From Bacteroides sp. (GTDB taxonomy: Bacteria; Bacteroidota; Bacteroidia; Bacteroidales; Bacteroidaceae): DNA of 64,000 nt. How positions within the stretch are numbered: position 1 is the stretch's first letter; every line of letters begins with the position of its first letter. The stretch covers positions 21,887-85,886 of the forward strand of contig JAFURM010000013.1 of assembly GCA_017471925.1 (NCBI GenBank), written 5' to 3'. The translations under genes and the position numbers were made by a program. Of this stretch, positions 30,204-38,829 are shown one piece after another. Below the pieces are notes generated by a model. That model did no database searches. It was given only the letters and a program-made list of their open reading frames with translations, and was not told the DNA's origin.

Positions 30204-30446
30204 TCACTCCTTGATTTCCTCAAACTCCACATACTCCCCTTCGTCCTTGTCGAATATCTTCTTGCGTCCGGTGACGGTGGTGCCCGTGCCGGCAGGGCGG
30301 TCCTGCATCGTGGGGCCGTCGGAGTAGGTGCGGGCAGAGGCATCCCTCTTTCCGAAAAGGGCGCGGACCACTGTGCCGATGATGCCTGCCCCGATGAGGA
30401 GCAGAACCATAATCAGAATGAACAGGAAGCCGAGTAGGTGGAGCAT
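30204..30446 (-). CDS. DUF4834 family membrane protein
   Basis: An 80-residue protein with one N-terminal membrane helix (LLGFLFILIMVLLLIGAGIIGTVV) and a short polar tail ending GRKKIFDKDEGEYVEFEEI. This matches DUF4834, a small Bacteroidetes family of unknown function. It lies between pssA and the transglutaminase-like gene in a run that begins with psd. Confidence 0.8.
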   Translation of the reverse strand: MLHLLGFLFILIMVLLLIGAGIIGTVVRALFGKRDASARTYSDGPTMQDRPAGTGTTVTGRKKIFDKDEGEYVEFEEIKE

Positions 30447-30509
30447 AATGGAACGGTTTGGGTGGCCTGCCCGTGCAGACCGTGAAACAATAGGGGAAGG
30501 AGGGTGGCC

Positions 30510-31217
30510 CTACTTTTGCTTACGGGTGAGCAACGAGAGCAGGATGTACCACACGATGACGGCCGCGAATCCGCTGATGCGGAGGCAGAGCAGCAAGGGA
30601 ATACAGACGGCCAGGAAGAGGAAACTCACCTTGTTGTCCCTCCATGACAGACTCTTGAACTTTAGCGAGAACATGGGTATCTCGCTCACGAGCAGCCACG
30701 AAGAGAGCAGCACCGGCACCAACAGCAGCAAGGGATGGAGCGCACCCGATGCCATCCACTGGTGATGGCCGGCAACGAGTGAGGCCCAGAACAGCGCATT
30801 GGCCGGTACGGGCAGGCCGATGAACGAGGTGGTCTGTCGGCTGTCGTTATTGAACTTGGCCAGTCGCAAGGCAGAGAACACCGCGATGAGGAAAGCGGCA
30901 TAGGGGAGCCAGCTGCCGAGGCAGGCCATTGCCCCATGGAAAGGCATCTCCCTGTAGAGCGAGAAGACAATCAGGGCGGGAGCCACGCCGAAGCTGACAT
31001 CGTCGGCCAGCGAGTCGAGGTCCTTGCCGATGATGGAGTGGGCGTTCAGGGCACGTGCGGCCAGTCCGTCGAAGAAGTCAAAGGCCGCACTAAGGATGAT
31101 GAATGCGAGTGCCAGGTCATACCTGGCCTCGAAAGCCATGACGCAAGCCACGCCGCCCGAAAAGAGATTCAGGCAGGTCAGCGTGTTGGGGATATGGCGG
31201 GTAATACAGTTTGCCAT
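30510..31217 (-). CDS. pssA: CDP-diacylglycerol--serine O-phosphatidyltransferase
   Basis: A 235-residue inner-membrane enzyme that makes phosphatidylserine from CDP-diacylglycerol and serine. The CDP-alcohol phosphatidyltransferase motif is complete (DFFDGLAARALNAHSIIGKD followed by LDSLADD). Six or more membrane helices are visible. It starts 12 nt after the psd stop; the two enzymes are consecutive steps to phosphatidylethanolamine. Confidence 0.94.
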   Translation of the reverse strand: MANCITRHIPNTLTCLNLFSGGVACVMAFEARYDLALAFIILSAAFDFFDGLAARALNAHSIIGKDLDSLADDVSFGVAPALIVFSLYREMPFHGAMACLGSWLPYAAFLIAVFSALRLAKFNNDSRQTTSFIGLPVPANALFWASLVAGHHQWMASGALHPLLLLVPVLLSSWLLVSEIPMFSLKFKSLSWRDNKVSFLFLAVCIPLLLCLRISGFAAVIVWYILLSLLTRKQK

Positions 31218-31229
31218 GATGATAAAGGG

Positions 31230-31919
31230 TTAGTTGAGTTTGGCAATCACGGTCTGGTTGCCTGTTGTTGCTTCTCCCATCTTGACCAGCACCTCGGTGC
31301 CCAGGGGGAGGTAGACATCGACGCGCGAGCCGAACTTGATAAAGCCCATGTGCTCGTCGATATAACACTCTTCGCCCGGCTCGGCATAGGTCACGATGCG
31401 TCGCGCCATGGCGCCGGCAATCTGACGTGCCATCACCTCCACGCCTTCGGGCGTTTCAATGACCACCATGGACCGCTCGTTGTCGGTGCTGGCCTTGGGC
31501 AGCCAGGCCTTCATGAACTTGCCGTTCTGGTGGTCCACCTTCTTCACCACGCCATCCACGGGATACCAGTTGGCATGCACGTTCACCAGGCTCATGAAGA
31601 TGGATATCATCAGGCGACGGTCGTGGAAGTATTCGTTCTCGTCCACCTCTTCAATGACCACAATCTTGCCGTCGGCAGGCGCCACCACAATCTTCTCGGT
31701 CTCCTGGCCGAAGAGACGGATGGGACAACGGAAGAAGTTGACCAGGATGCCATACACGATGAGGCTGGCAACGGCCACGATATAGAAAGGCAACCTGCAG
31801 TGGGGCAGGGCGAAATAGAGCGCGGAATTAAGGACCAGCAACAGCAGGAAACCGCCTATCAGTGTGTGTGTTCCTTCACGGTGTATGCGTATCTTCTTTA
31901 GTTTCTTTAGTCGGCTCAT
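31230..31919 (-). CDS. psd: Phosphatidylserine decarboxylase, archaeal-type proenzyme
   Basis: A 229-residue short-form decarboxylase. The self-cleavage site is the GS in [14 protein letters not shown]; the serine becomes the pyruvoyl group. [13 protein letters not shown] and [12 protein letters not shown] are the other family blocks. The N-terminus has a basic start and two membrane helices. It makes phosphatidylethanolamine. It is divergent from dnaE and heads the psd-pssA-DUF4834-transglutaminase-like run. Confidence 0.94.
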   Translation of the reverse strand: MSRLKKLKKIRIHREGTHTLIGGFLLLLVLNSALYFALPHCRLPFYIVAVASLIVYGILVNFFRCPIRLFGQETEKIVVAPADGKIVVIEEVDENEYFHDRRLMISIFMSLVNVHANWYPVDGVVKKVDHQNGKFMKAWLPKASTDNERSMVVIETPEGVEVMARQIAGAMARRIVTYAEPGEECYIDEHMGFIKFGSRVDVYLPLGTEVLVKMGEATTGNQTVIAKLN

Positions 31920-31954
31920 GGGGTTATCTTTATATCTTTAGCATAAAATTATCT

Positions 31955-31987
31955 GCAAAAATAGATTTATTTTGAGAATCAAGCAAG
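31955..31987 (-). promoter_or_regulatory. Probable psd promoter
   Basis: On the minus strand: CTTG (31984-31987), 20 bp, TATTTTTGC (31955-31963). The -33 element is one base off consensus. It lies 36 nt before the psd start. Confidence 0.55.
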
Positions 31988-32030
31988 TATTTGCCGATGT
32001 AAATACGCCTGTTGATAACTTTTCGGCAAA

Positions 32031-32039
32031 TATCTTTGT
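32031..32039 (+). promoter_or_regulatory. Probable dnaE promoter (-7 box)
   Basis: TATCTTTGT fits TAnnTTTG and lies 51 nt before the chosen dnaE start. It also shows that the ATG at 32012 is too far upstream to be used. Confidence 0.55.
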
Positions 32040-32089
32040 GGGCTGTGTCAATGATTGTACCTTTAGCCTCTCAAATCAAAAAATGGATT

Positions 32090-35000
32090 ATGCAGGATTT
32101 TGTTCATTTGCACGTGCACACGGAGTACTCGCTCCTTGACGGCCAGGCCAGCGTCAGCAAGCTGGTGGACAAGGCCATGAAAGATGGCATGAGGGGCATC
32201 GCCGTTACCGACCATGGCAACATGTTCGGCATAAAGGAGTTCACCAATTACGTCAACAAGAAGAACAGCGGCCCGAAAGGTGAAATCAAGGACCTGAAGA
32301 AACGGATGGCCGCCATAGAGAGCGGCGAGGTGGCGTGCGAGGACAAGGAGGCCGAACTGGCCGACTGCAAGGCCAAGCTGGCCGACGCCCAGGCACGCAT
32401 CTTCAAGCCCATCATCGGTTGCGAAATGTACGTGGCACGCCGCTCCATGGACAAGCGCGACGGCAAGCAGGACCAGAGCGGCTGGCACCTCATTGTGCTG
32501 GCCAAGAACGAGAAGGGCTATCACAACCTCATCAAGCTGGTGTCACGGGCCTGGACGAAAGGATACTACATGCGTCCGCGTACCGACCGCAGCGAACTGG
32601 AGACCTATCACGAAGGCCTCATCGTCTGCTCGGCCTGCATCGGAGGTGAGGTGCCCAAGAAGATTCTGGCCGGAGACATCGCCGCCGCCGAAGAGACGGT
32701 GCAGTGGTACAAAAACCTCTTTGGCGACGACTACTATCTGGAAATCCAACGCCACGAAGTGAAGGACCCCACCATACGGGCCAACCGTGAAGCCTATCCC
32801 TTGGAACAGCGGGCCAATGCCGTCATGCTGGAACTGGCCAAGAAATATGACATCAAGGTCATCTGCTCCAATGACGTCCATTTCGTGGACGAGGAGAATG
32901 CCGAGGCACACGACCGCCTCATCTGCCTCAGCACGGGCAAGGACCTGGACGACCCCACCCGCATGGTCTACACCAAGCAGGAATGGATGAAGACCAAGGC
33001 CGAGATGAATGCCCTCTTTGCCGACGTGCCCGAGTCGCTCTCCAATACGTTGGAGATATTGGATAAGGTAGAGATGTACTCCATTGACCATGCTCCCATC
33101 ATGCCGACGTTTGCCATACCCAAGGAGTTCGGCACCGAGGAGGAGTATCGCCAGCGACTGACGGAGCAGGACCTCTTCGACGAGTTCACCCGCGACGAAA
33201 ACGGTAACGTGGTGCTCAGCAAGGAGGCGGCCGATGCCAAGATTGAACGCTTGGGCGGCTATGACAAACTCTATCGCATCAAGTTTGAGGCCGACTACTT
33301 GGCCAAGTTGGCCTTTGACGGAGCCAAGCGTCTCTATGGCGACCCGCTGTCGCCCGAAGTGAAGGAACGCCTGATCTTCGAACTCTATATCATGAAGACG
33401 ATGGGTTTCCCGGGCTACTTCCTCATTGTGCAGGACTTCATCAATGCGGCCCGCAAGGAGCTGGGCGTATGGGTGGGACCGGGTCGTGGCTCGGCAGCCG
33501 GCTCTGCCGTTGCCTACTGCTTAGGCATCACGAAGATAGACCCCATACAGTATGACCTCCTGTTCGAACGCTTCCTGAATCCTGACCGTATCTCCCTGCC
33601 CGATATTGACGTGGACTTCGATGATGACGGACGAGGCGAGGTGTTGCGCTGGGTGACCGACAAGTACGGACAGGAGAACGTGGCCCACATCATTACCTAC
33701 GGCACCATGGCCACCAAGATGGCCATCAAGGACGTGGCCCGCGTGCAGAAGCTCCCCCTCTCGGAGTCGGACCGCCTCTGCAAGGCCATCCCCGACAAAC
33801 TGCCTTCGGGCAAGAAGATGAACCTCACCAATGCCATCGATGAGATTCCCGAGTTGCAGCAGGCCGAGGCTTCGCTCGACCCCCTGCTGCGCGACACCAT
33901 GAAGTATGCCCGCATGTTGGAGGGCAACGTGCGCGGCACGGGTGTGCATGCCTGCGGCACCATTATCTGCCGCGACCCCATCACCGACTGGGTGCCGGTG
34001 AGCACGGCCGATGACAAGGAGACGGGCGAGAAGATGCTCGTCACCCAATATGAAGGCTCGGTCATTGAAGACACCGGACTCATCAAGATGGACTTCCTGG
34101 GGCTGAAGACCCTCTCCATACTGAAGGAGGCGGTAGAGAACATCCGCCTCTCCCGGGGCATCGAGGTGGACATCGACAACATCTCCATCACCGACCCCGC
34201 CACCTATAAGCTCTACTGCGACGGACGCACGGTGGGCACCTTCCAGTTCGAATCGGCCGGTATGCAGAAGTATCTGCGCGAACTGCAGCCCAGCACCTTT
34301 GAGGACCTCATCGCCATGAACGCCCTCTACCGTCCGGGACCTATGGACTACATCCCCGACTTCATCGACCGTAAGCAGGGACGAAAGCCCATCGAGTATG
34401 ACATCCCCATCATGGAGAAGTACCTGAAAGATACCTATGGCATCACGGTCTATCAGGAGCAGGTGATGCTTCTGTCGCGTCTGCTGGCCGACTTCACCCG
34501 AGGCGAGTCGGACGCCCTGCGTAAGGCGATGGGTAAGAAACTGAGAGACAAGCTGGACCACATGAAGCCCAAGTTCATCTCGGGCGGACAGAAGAACGGT
34601 CACGACCCCAAGGTGCTGGAAAAGATATGGGCCGACTGGGAGAAATTCGCCTCCTATGCCTTCAACAAGTCTCACGCCACCTGCTACTCCTGGGTGGCCT
34701 ATCAGACGGCCTACCTGAAGGCCAACTATCCGGCCGAGTATATGGCGGCGGTGATGAGCCGAAGCCTTTCGGACATCACCACCATCACCAAGCTGATGGA
34801 CGAATGTAAGGCCATGGGCATCCTGGTGCTGGGACCCGATGTGAACGAGAGTAACCTGAAGTTCACCGTAAACAAGGACGGCAACATCCGTTTCGGTCTG
34901 GGCGCGGTGAAGGGCGTGGGCGAAGGCGCGGTGCAGAACATCATTGACGGACGGAAGAAAGATGGCCCTTATACCGGCATCTTCGACTTTGTGCAGCGCG

Positions 35001-35896
35001 TCAACCTGAATGCCTGCAACAAGAAGAACCTGGAGTGCCTGGCACTGGCCGGTGCTTTCGACAACTTCTCCGAACTGAAACGCGAGCAGTACTTTGCCGC
35101 CAACTCCAAGGGCGAAGTGTTCTTGGACACCCTGGTGCGCTATGGCACCCGCTATCAGGCGGACAAGGCCATGGCTGCCAACTCCCTGTTTGGCGGAGAG
35201 AACATGGTGGAAATAGCTACCCCCGAAGTGCTGCCGGCCGAACGCTGGAGCGACCTGGAACGCCTGAACAAGGAACGCGAACTGGTCGGCATCTACCTCT
35301 CGGCCCATCCGTTGGACGAATATGTGGTGGTGCTGGAACACGTCTGCAACACGCGCATGGCCGAACTGGACAACATCCCGGCCCTGGCCGGACGCGAGAT
35401 AACCATGGGCGGCATCGTCACCGGTCTGCGCACCGGCATGACCAAGAAAAACAATCCTTTCGGCATCGCCAAGATAGAGGACTATTCCGGCTCGGCCGAA
35501 CTGCCTTTCTTCGGCAACGACTGGATTACTTATCAGGGCTACCTGAACGTGGGGACTTTTCTCTTCATCCGGGGACGTTGCCAGCCCAAGCAGTGGAAGC
35601 CCGAAGAACTGGAACTGAAGGTAGGTTCCATGGAGTTGCTGCCCGACGTGAAAGAGAAAGTCATTGAGAAAATCACGATACTCATCCCGCTGAACGCCCT
35701 GAACTCGGCCCTGGTCATCGAACTGGCCGAACTGAGCAAGGCGAATCCGGGAACCTCCGAACTCTACTTCAAGATAAAGGACACGGACACGCGGATGACG
35801 GTGGACCTCGTCTCCCGACCGGTGAAGCTTTCGGTGGGACGCGAACTTATCTCTTATTTAAAGGAGCATCCGGAGTTGGAGTTTCAGATAAATTAG
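32090..35896 (+). CDS. dnaE: DNA polymerase III subunit alpha
   Basis: A 1268-residue replicative polymerase. The N-terminal PHP domain begins FVHLHVHTEYSLLDG. The C-family polymerase core includes GPGRGSAAGSAVAYCLG and PDIDVDFDDDGR (catalytic aspartates), followed by VRGTGVHACG, YRPGPMDYIPDF and the helix-hairpin-helix and OB-fold C-terminus (ITMGGIVTGLRTGMTKKNNPFG). The start at 32090 is chosen because the protein family begins there and the promoter lies between the two ATGs. trxA follows by 65 nt. Confidence 0.97.
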   Translation: MQDFVHLHVHTEYSLLDGQASVSKLVDKAMKDGMRGIAVTDHGNMFGIKEFTNYVNKKNSGPKGEIKDLKKRMAAIESGEVACEDKEAELADCKAKLADAQARIFKPIIGCEMYVARRSMDKRDGKQDQSGWHLIVLAKNEKGYHNLIKLVSRAWTKGYYMRPRTDRSELETYHEGLIVCSACIGGEVPKKILAGDIAAAEETVQWYKNLFGDDYYLEIQRHEVKDPTIRANREAYPLEQRANAVMLELAKKYDIKVICSNDVHFVDEENAEAHDRLICLSTGKDLDDPTRMVYTKQEWMKTKAEMNALFADVPESLSNTLEILDKVEMYSIDHAPIMPTFAIPKEFGTEEEYRQRLTEQDLFDEFTRDENGNVVLSKEAADAKIERLGGYDKLYRIKFEADYLAKLAFDGAKRLYGDPLSPEVKERLIFELYIMKTMGFPGYFLIVQDFINAARKELGVWVGPGRGSAAGSAVAYCLGITKIDPIQYDLLFERFLNPDRISLPDIDVDFDDDGRGEVLRWVTDKYGQENVAHIITYGTMATKMAIKDVARVQKLPLSESDRLCKAIPDKLPSGKKMNLTNAIDEIPELQQAEASLDPLLRDTMKYARMLEGNVRGTGVHACGTIICRDPITDWVPVSTADDKETGEKMLVTQYEGSVIEDTGLIKMDFLGLKTLSILKEAVENIRLSRGIEVDIDNISITDPATYKLYCDGRTVGTFQFESAGMQKYLRELQPSTFEDLIAMNALYRPGPMDYIPDFIDRKQGRKPIEYDIPIMEKYLKDTYGITVYQEQVMLLSRLLADFTRGESDALRKAMGKKLRDKLDHMKPKFISGGQKNGHDPKVLEKIWADWEKFASYAFNKSHATCYSWVAYQTAYLKANYPAEYMAAVMSRSLSDITTITKLMDECKAMGILVLGPDVNESNLKFTVNKDGNIRFGLGAVKGVGEGAVQNIIDGRKKDGPYTGIFDFVQRVNLNACNKKNLECLALAGAFDNFSELKREQYFAANSKGEVFLDTLVRYGTRYQADKAMAANSLFGGENMVEIATPEVLPAERWSDLERLNKERELVGIYLSAHPLDEYVVVLEHVCNTRMAELDNIPALAGREITMGGIVTGLRTGMTKKNNPFGIAKIEDYSGSAELPFFGNDWITYQGYLNVGTFLFIRGRCQPKQWKPEELELKVGSMELLPDVKEKVIEKITILIPLNALNSALVIELAELSKANPGTSELYFKIKDTDTRMTVDLVSRPVKLSVGRELISYLKEHPELEFQIN

Positions 35897-35906
35897 TTAC
35901 CTTTGT
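35876..35906 (+). promoter_or_regulatory. Probable trxA promoter inside the end of dnaE
   Basis: TACCTTTGT at 35898-35906 directly follows the dnaE stop; TTGG 18 bp upstream is a weak -33 element within the last dnaE codons. Confidence 0.5.
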
Positions 35907-35961
35907 CCCAATAAGCGAATAATAGAACCAATAACCATTATAAACCAAAACATTAAGAACT

Positions 35962-36276
35962 ATGGCTGTAGAAATTACCGACAACAATTACAAGGAACTG
36001 CTGGCTGATGGCAAGCCGGTCGTGATGGACTTCTGGGCACCGTGGTGCGGTCCCTGCAAGATGGTAGCCCCGATTATAGAGGAACTGGCCAAGGAGTATG
36101 AAGGCAAGGCCATCATCGGCAAGTGTGACGTAGACGACAACAATGACGTGGCTGCCGAGTTTGGCATCCGCAACATTCCCACCGTGCTCTTCTTCAAGGA
36201 CGGACAGCTGGTGGACAAGCAGGTAGGTTCTGCCCCCAAGTCCACTTATGTGAACAAACTGGAAGCTATTCTCTGA
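35962..36276 (+). CDS. trxA: Thioredoxin
   Basis: A 104-residue cytoplasmic disulfide reductase with the active site WAPWCGPCK and the cis-proline in RNIPTVLFF. Length and order are standard. It is followed 20 nt later by a small acidic protein gene on the same strand. Confidence 0.96.
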   Translation: MAVEITDNNYKELLADGKPVVMDFWAPWCGPCKMVAPIIEELAKEYEGKAIIGKCDVDDNNDVAAEFGIRNIPTVLFFKDGQLVDKQVGSAPKSTYVNKLEAIL

Positions 36277-36296
36277 ACCCGATAACTGCAGAAGAT

Positions 36297-36629
36297 ATGG
36301 GAATGGAAGATGATTTCTTGCTGGATGATGTGGACGACGAAAAGACGGTGGCCTACATCAAAAACTACCTGCCGCAGGAGTTGAAAGAGAAGTTCAGCGA
36401 CGATGAACTTTACTACTTCCTGGATGTACTGGACGAGTACTACGTGGAGAGCGGTGTGTTGGATGCCGAGCCCGATGCAGACGGCTGCATTGAGATAGAC
36501 CTGGAGAAGGTGGCTGCCTATATCGCCGGCGAGGCCGAGAAGGACGGGATAGGCAAGTTCACTCCCGAAGACCTCCTCTTCGTCGTTCAGGGCGAGATGG
36601 AGTATATGGATTCGATAGACGAGCCGTAA
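36297..36629 (+). CDS. Conserved acidic hypothetical protein
   Basis: A 110-residue, strongly acidic protein (runs such as LLDDVDDEKTVAYI and ELYYFLDVLDEYYVE). It has no signal peptide or membrane helix, and I do not recognise its family. It is probably co-transcribed with trxA (20-nt gap) and ends 31 nt before a long hairpin. An ATG two codons on (36303) is an alternative start. Confidence 0.7.
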   Translation: MGMEDDFLLDDVDDEKTVAYIKNYLPQELKEKFSDDELYYFLDVLDEYYVESGVLDAEPDADGCIEIDLEKVAAYIAGEAEKDGIGKFTPEDLLFVVQGEMEYMDSIDEP

Positions 36630-36660
36630 GCAGTCGCTACGGCAACCTCTTTCCTGATAC

Positions 36661-36732
36661 AGATTGCGCGGATAGACATGGACAAGCCCGGTGGTGTGCA
36701 CCGCTTGGCGACCATGTCTATCCGCGCAATCT
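36661..36732. terminator. Long hairpin between convergent genes (21-bp perfect arms)
   Basis: The arms 36661-36681 (starting AGATTGCGCGGATAGACATG) and 36712-36732 are perfect reverse complements over 21 bp. The 30-nt middle folds further (CAAG...CGGTG with CACCGCTTG), so the whole 72 nt can form one rod. It lies between the convergent trxA operon and the Imm17-like gene, and may terminate both. Confidence 0.7.
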
Positions 36733-36759
36733 TGTTGGTGGAAGTATGGATGTCTGCTC

Positions 36760-37041
36760 CTATGCCGTTGCGGTCAGGCTCTGCTGCAGGGCATAGAGCG
36801 TCATGCCTATCAGGATGAGGCCCAGGAGGGCATAGAGCCAGCGGGTTTTGGTAAGGCCGATTCGGGCGGCTATCCGTCGGGTGCTGGGCGCGGTGAAGAA
36901 CCACTTCCAGTTGAACGCCGAGGCCAGCACGCAGATGAGTCCGCACGCTCCCCACAGGCCCAGCGTGATGTAGCAGGCCCAGACAGCTACGGCCTCGTTC
37001 AGGACGATGAGGCTCGGGGTGGGAGAGGGGAACGTCGTCAT
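36760..37041 (-). CDS. Imm17-like small membrane protein (orphan immunity protein?)
   Basis: A 93-residue protein with two membrane helices ([19 protein letters not shown] and [18 protein letters not shown]). The NWKWFF segment between them fits the WxW hallmark of immunity family Imm17, which protects against polymorphic toxins. No toxin gene is adjacent; it overlaps the tsaE stop by 4 nt and so is at the end of the aroA-to-tsaE run. The family call is from the two-helix/WxW pattern and is moderate. Confidence 0.6.
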   Translation of the reverse strand: MTTFPSPTPSLIVLNEAVAVWACYITLGLWGACGLICVLASAFNWKWFFTAPSTRRIAARIGLTKTRWLYALLGLILIGMTLYALQQSLTATA

Positions 37042-37463
37042 GCCATGCTCTCCATCGTGACGTTACGTGCTCCGTCCGCCGTCTCCTCGATGCACACCTT
37101 GACAGCGTTGCCGGGGAGCAGCTCCTCAATCAGTTCGGGCCACTCGATGAAACAGATGGCACCGCTGTAGAAGTAGTCCTCATATCCCATGTCGTAGACC
37201 TCCTCCAGTTTCTTGATGCGGTAGAAGTCGAAGTGGTAGATCAGTTCGCCGGCAATGTCCGAGCGATACTCGTTGACGATGGCAAAGGTGGGCGACGTGA
37301 TGGGGTCTTCCACACCGAGCACTTCGCATACGGCCTTGACAAACGTTGTCTTGCCTGCCCCCATCTTGCCGTAGAGGGCAAACACGGTATTGTCGCCCAT
37401 GGCTTCCACGAACTGGCGGGCGGCTTCCTGAATCTCTGCTAATGATTGAATCTTGATTTCCAT
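37038..37463 (-). CDS. tsaE: tRNA threonylcarbamoyladenosine biosynthesis ATPase TsaE
   Basis: A 141-residue P-loop protein with Walker [15 protein letters not shown], the block [12 protein letters not shown], and [24 protein letters not shown]. With TsaB and TsaD it makes t6A at position 37 of ANN-decoding tRNAs. It overlaps the Imm17-like start by 4 nt and follows the metal permease gene by 86 nt. Confidence 0.95.
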   Translation of the reverse strand: MEIKIQSLAEIQEAARQFVEAMGDNTVFALYGKMGAGKTTFVKAVCEVLGVEDPITSPTFAIVNEYRSDIAGELIYHFDFYRIKKLEEVYDMGYEDYFYSGAICFIEWPELIEELLPGNAVKVCIEETADGARNVTMESMA

Positions 37464-37549
37464 TGTTGTTCTGCTATGTTGATTTAATTATTGTCTTTTG
37501 CTGTTCACTTTATCTGAGTCTCTTTTCGCTTCTCGTTCTCTCCTTGTTC

Positions 37550-38362
37550 TTACGAACGTATGCACCGCCACACGTTGGGGATGATTTTGCAGCCTGCATA
37601 GATGAGGATGGAGAAGAAGATGATGGCGGCTCCCGAGGGCACGTTCCAGTGGAAGGAGATGAAGAGACCGCCCAGACAACCGATGTAGCCAATGAGGATG
37701 GAGAGCCAGATGATGTGCTTGAAGCGTGAGGTGAAGAGGTTGGCCGTCATCTGCGGGATGGTGAGCAGGGAGATGACGAGCACAATGCCCACCATGCGCA
37801 GACAGGAGACGATGCTCAGGGCAATGAACATCATCAGCAGATATTCGAAACACTGCACGGGGATGCCCTGGGAGCGGGCAAACTCGCGGTCGAAGGCCAC
37901 ATGGATGATGGGGTGCAGATAGAGCGTGAAGAAGAGGCTGAGCATCAGGGCCACGACGGCCAGCAGAATGATGTCGCCCACGGTGATGGTCAGGATGTTG
38001 CCGAAGAGGTAGGCAGAGAGGTCGGGCGCAAAGCCGGGAGAGAGGAAGGTGAAGATGATGCCCAATGCCATGCCCATGGTCCAGAAGATGGCGATGGCCG
38101 AATCTTCGCGCATGTCCTTCCGTTTGCTGAGCCACTCCACACCGAAGGCGGAGAGCACGGCAAACACTGCCGCCGACAGGATGGGTGGAATGCCCAGATA
38201 GAGTCCCAGCCCGATGCCGCCGAAGGAGGCGTGGGTCAGTCCGCCGCTGATGAACACCAGCCGACGGGTGACGATGTAGGTACCGATGATGCCGCAGACG
38301 ATGCTGGCCAGCAGGCTGCCTATCAAGGCGTGCTGAAAAAACGTATATTGCAATATCTCCAC
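37550..38362 (-). CDS. Metal ABC transporter permease (ZnuB/MntB family)
   Basis: A 270-residue inner-membrane protein with eight or so helices, of the ABC-3 family that imports zinc, manganese or iron. The block GGLTHASFGGIGLGLYLG and the mid-protein IALSIVSCLRMVGIVLVISLLTIPQ are characteristic. No ATPase or binding protein is next to it, so its partners must be elsewhere. It lies in a same-strand run after aroA and the hypothetical gene at 38401. Confidence 0.88.
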   Translation of the reverse strand: MEILQYTFFQHALIGSLLASIVCGIIGTYIVTRRLVFISGGLTHASFGGIGLGLYLGIPPILSAAVFAVLSAFGVEWLSKRKDMREDSAIAIFWTMGMALGIIFTFLSPGFAPDLSAYLFGNILTITVGDIILLAVVALMLSLFFTLYLHPIIHVAFDREFARSQGIPVQCFEYLLMMFIALSIVSCLRMVGIVLVISLLTIPQMTANLFTSRFKHIIWLSILIGYIGCLGGLFISFHWNVPSGAAIIFFSILIYAGCKIIPNVWRCIRS

Positions 38363-38400
38363 TTCCAGTCTATATCAATGGTGAATACTTCAGAATGTTG

Positions 38401-38823
38401 TCACTTGATTCCCCGACGTTCTCCCACGATGAGAAACACTTCGTCCTTCACGCTGTCCGGCAGGGCAATGCCGCGCAACTGCAGGCTGCGCACCCAGCCG
38501 GCCACTTCGTCGGACTTCATGGTGTAGAAGATGTCGCGGAACTCCTCCTCCTGCTCGGGCGTGTACCCCTCAGCCGGAACGCCGATGTATCGGTCCAGCT
38601 CTTCGTCGTCGTAATACTCTATCTGCTTGCTGACGGCGGCCAGCAGACTGTCGCGCTCGCACACTTCATGTTGTCCGCAACACTCCTGGTCTGCCTCCAC
38701 CACGTCGGGAATGCTTTCCAGTTCGCCGCGCTCCACCCTGCGCTGCAGGCGACGGTAGCGCAGCGTGCCCAGCAGGGCAGCCACTATGGCAAGGAGTATC
38801 AGGCTGATGATGAGAATCCACAT
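38401..38823 (-). CDS. Conserved membrane-anchored hypothetical protein
   Basis: A 140-residue protein with one N-terminal membrane helix (WILIISLILLAIVAALLGT) and a cytoplasmic, acidic C-terminal part. A CCGQHEVCE cluster of cysteines (about residues 48-55) could bind metal. It begins 6 nt after the aroA stop and is probably translated with it. I do not recognise a functional family. Confidence 0.7.
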   Translation of the reverse strand: MWILIISLILLAIVAALLGTLRYRRLQRRVERGELESIPDVVEADQECCGQHEVCERDSLLAAVSKQIEYYDDEELDRYIGVPAEGYTPEQEEEFRDIFYTMKSDEVAGWVRSLQLRGIALPDSVKDEVFLIVGERRGIK

Positions 38824-38829
38824 GGTACG

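Noticed and set aside
33521-35341. 606-codon ORF opposite dnaE
   Set aside because: Antisense shadow of a clear dnaE gene.
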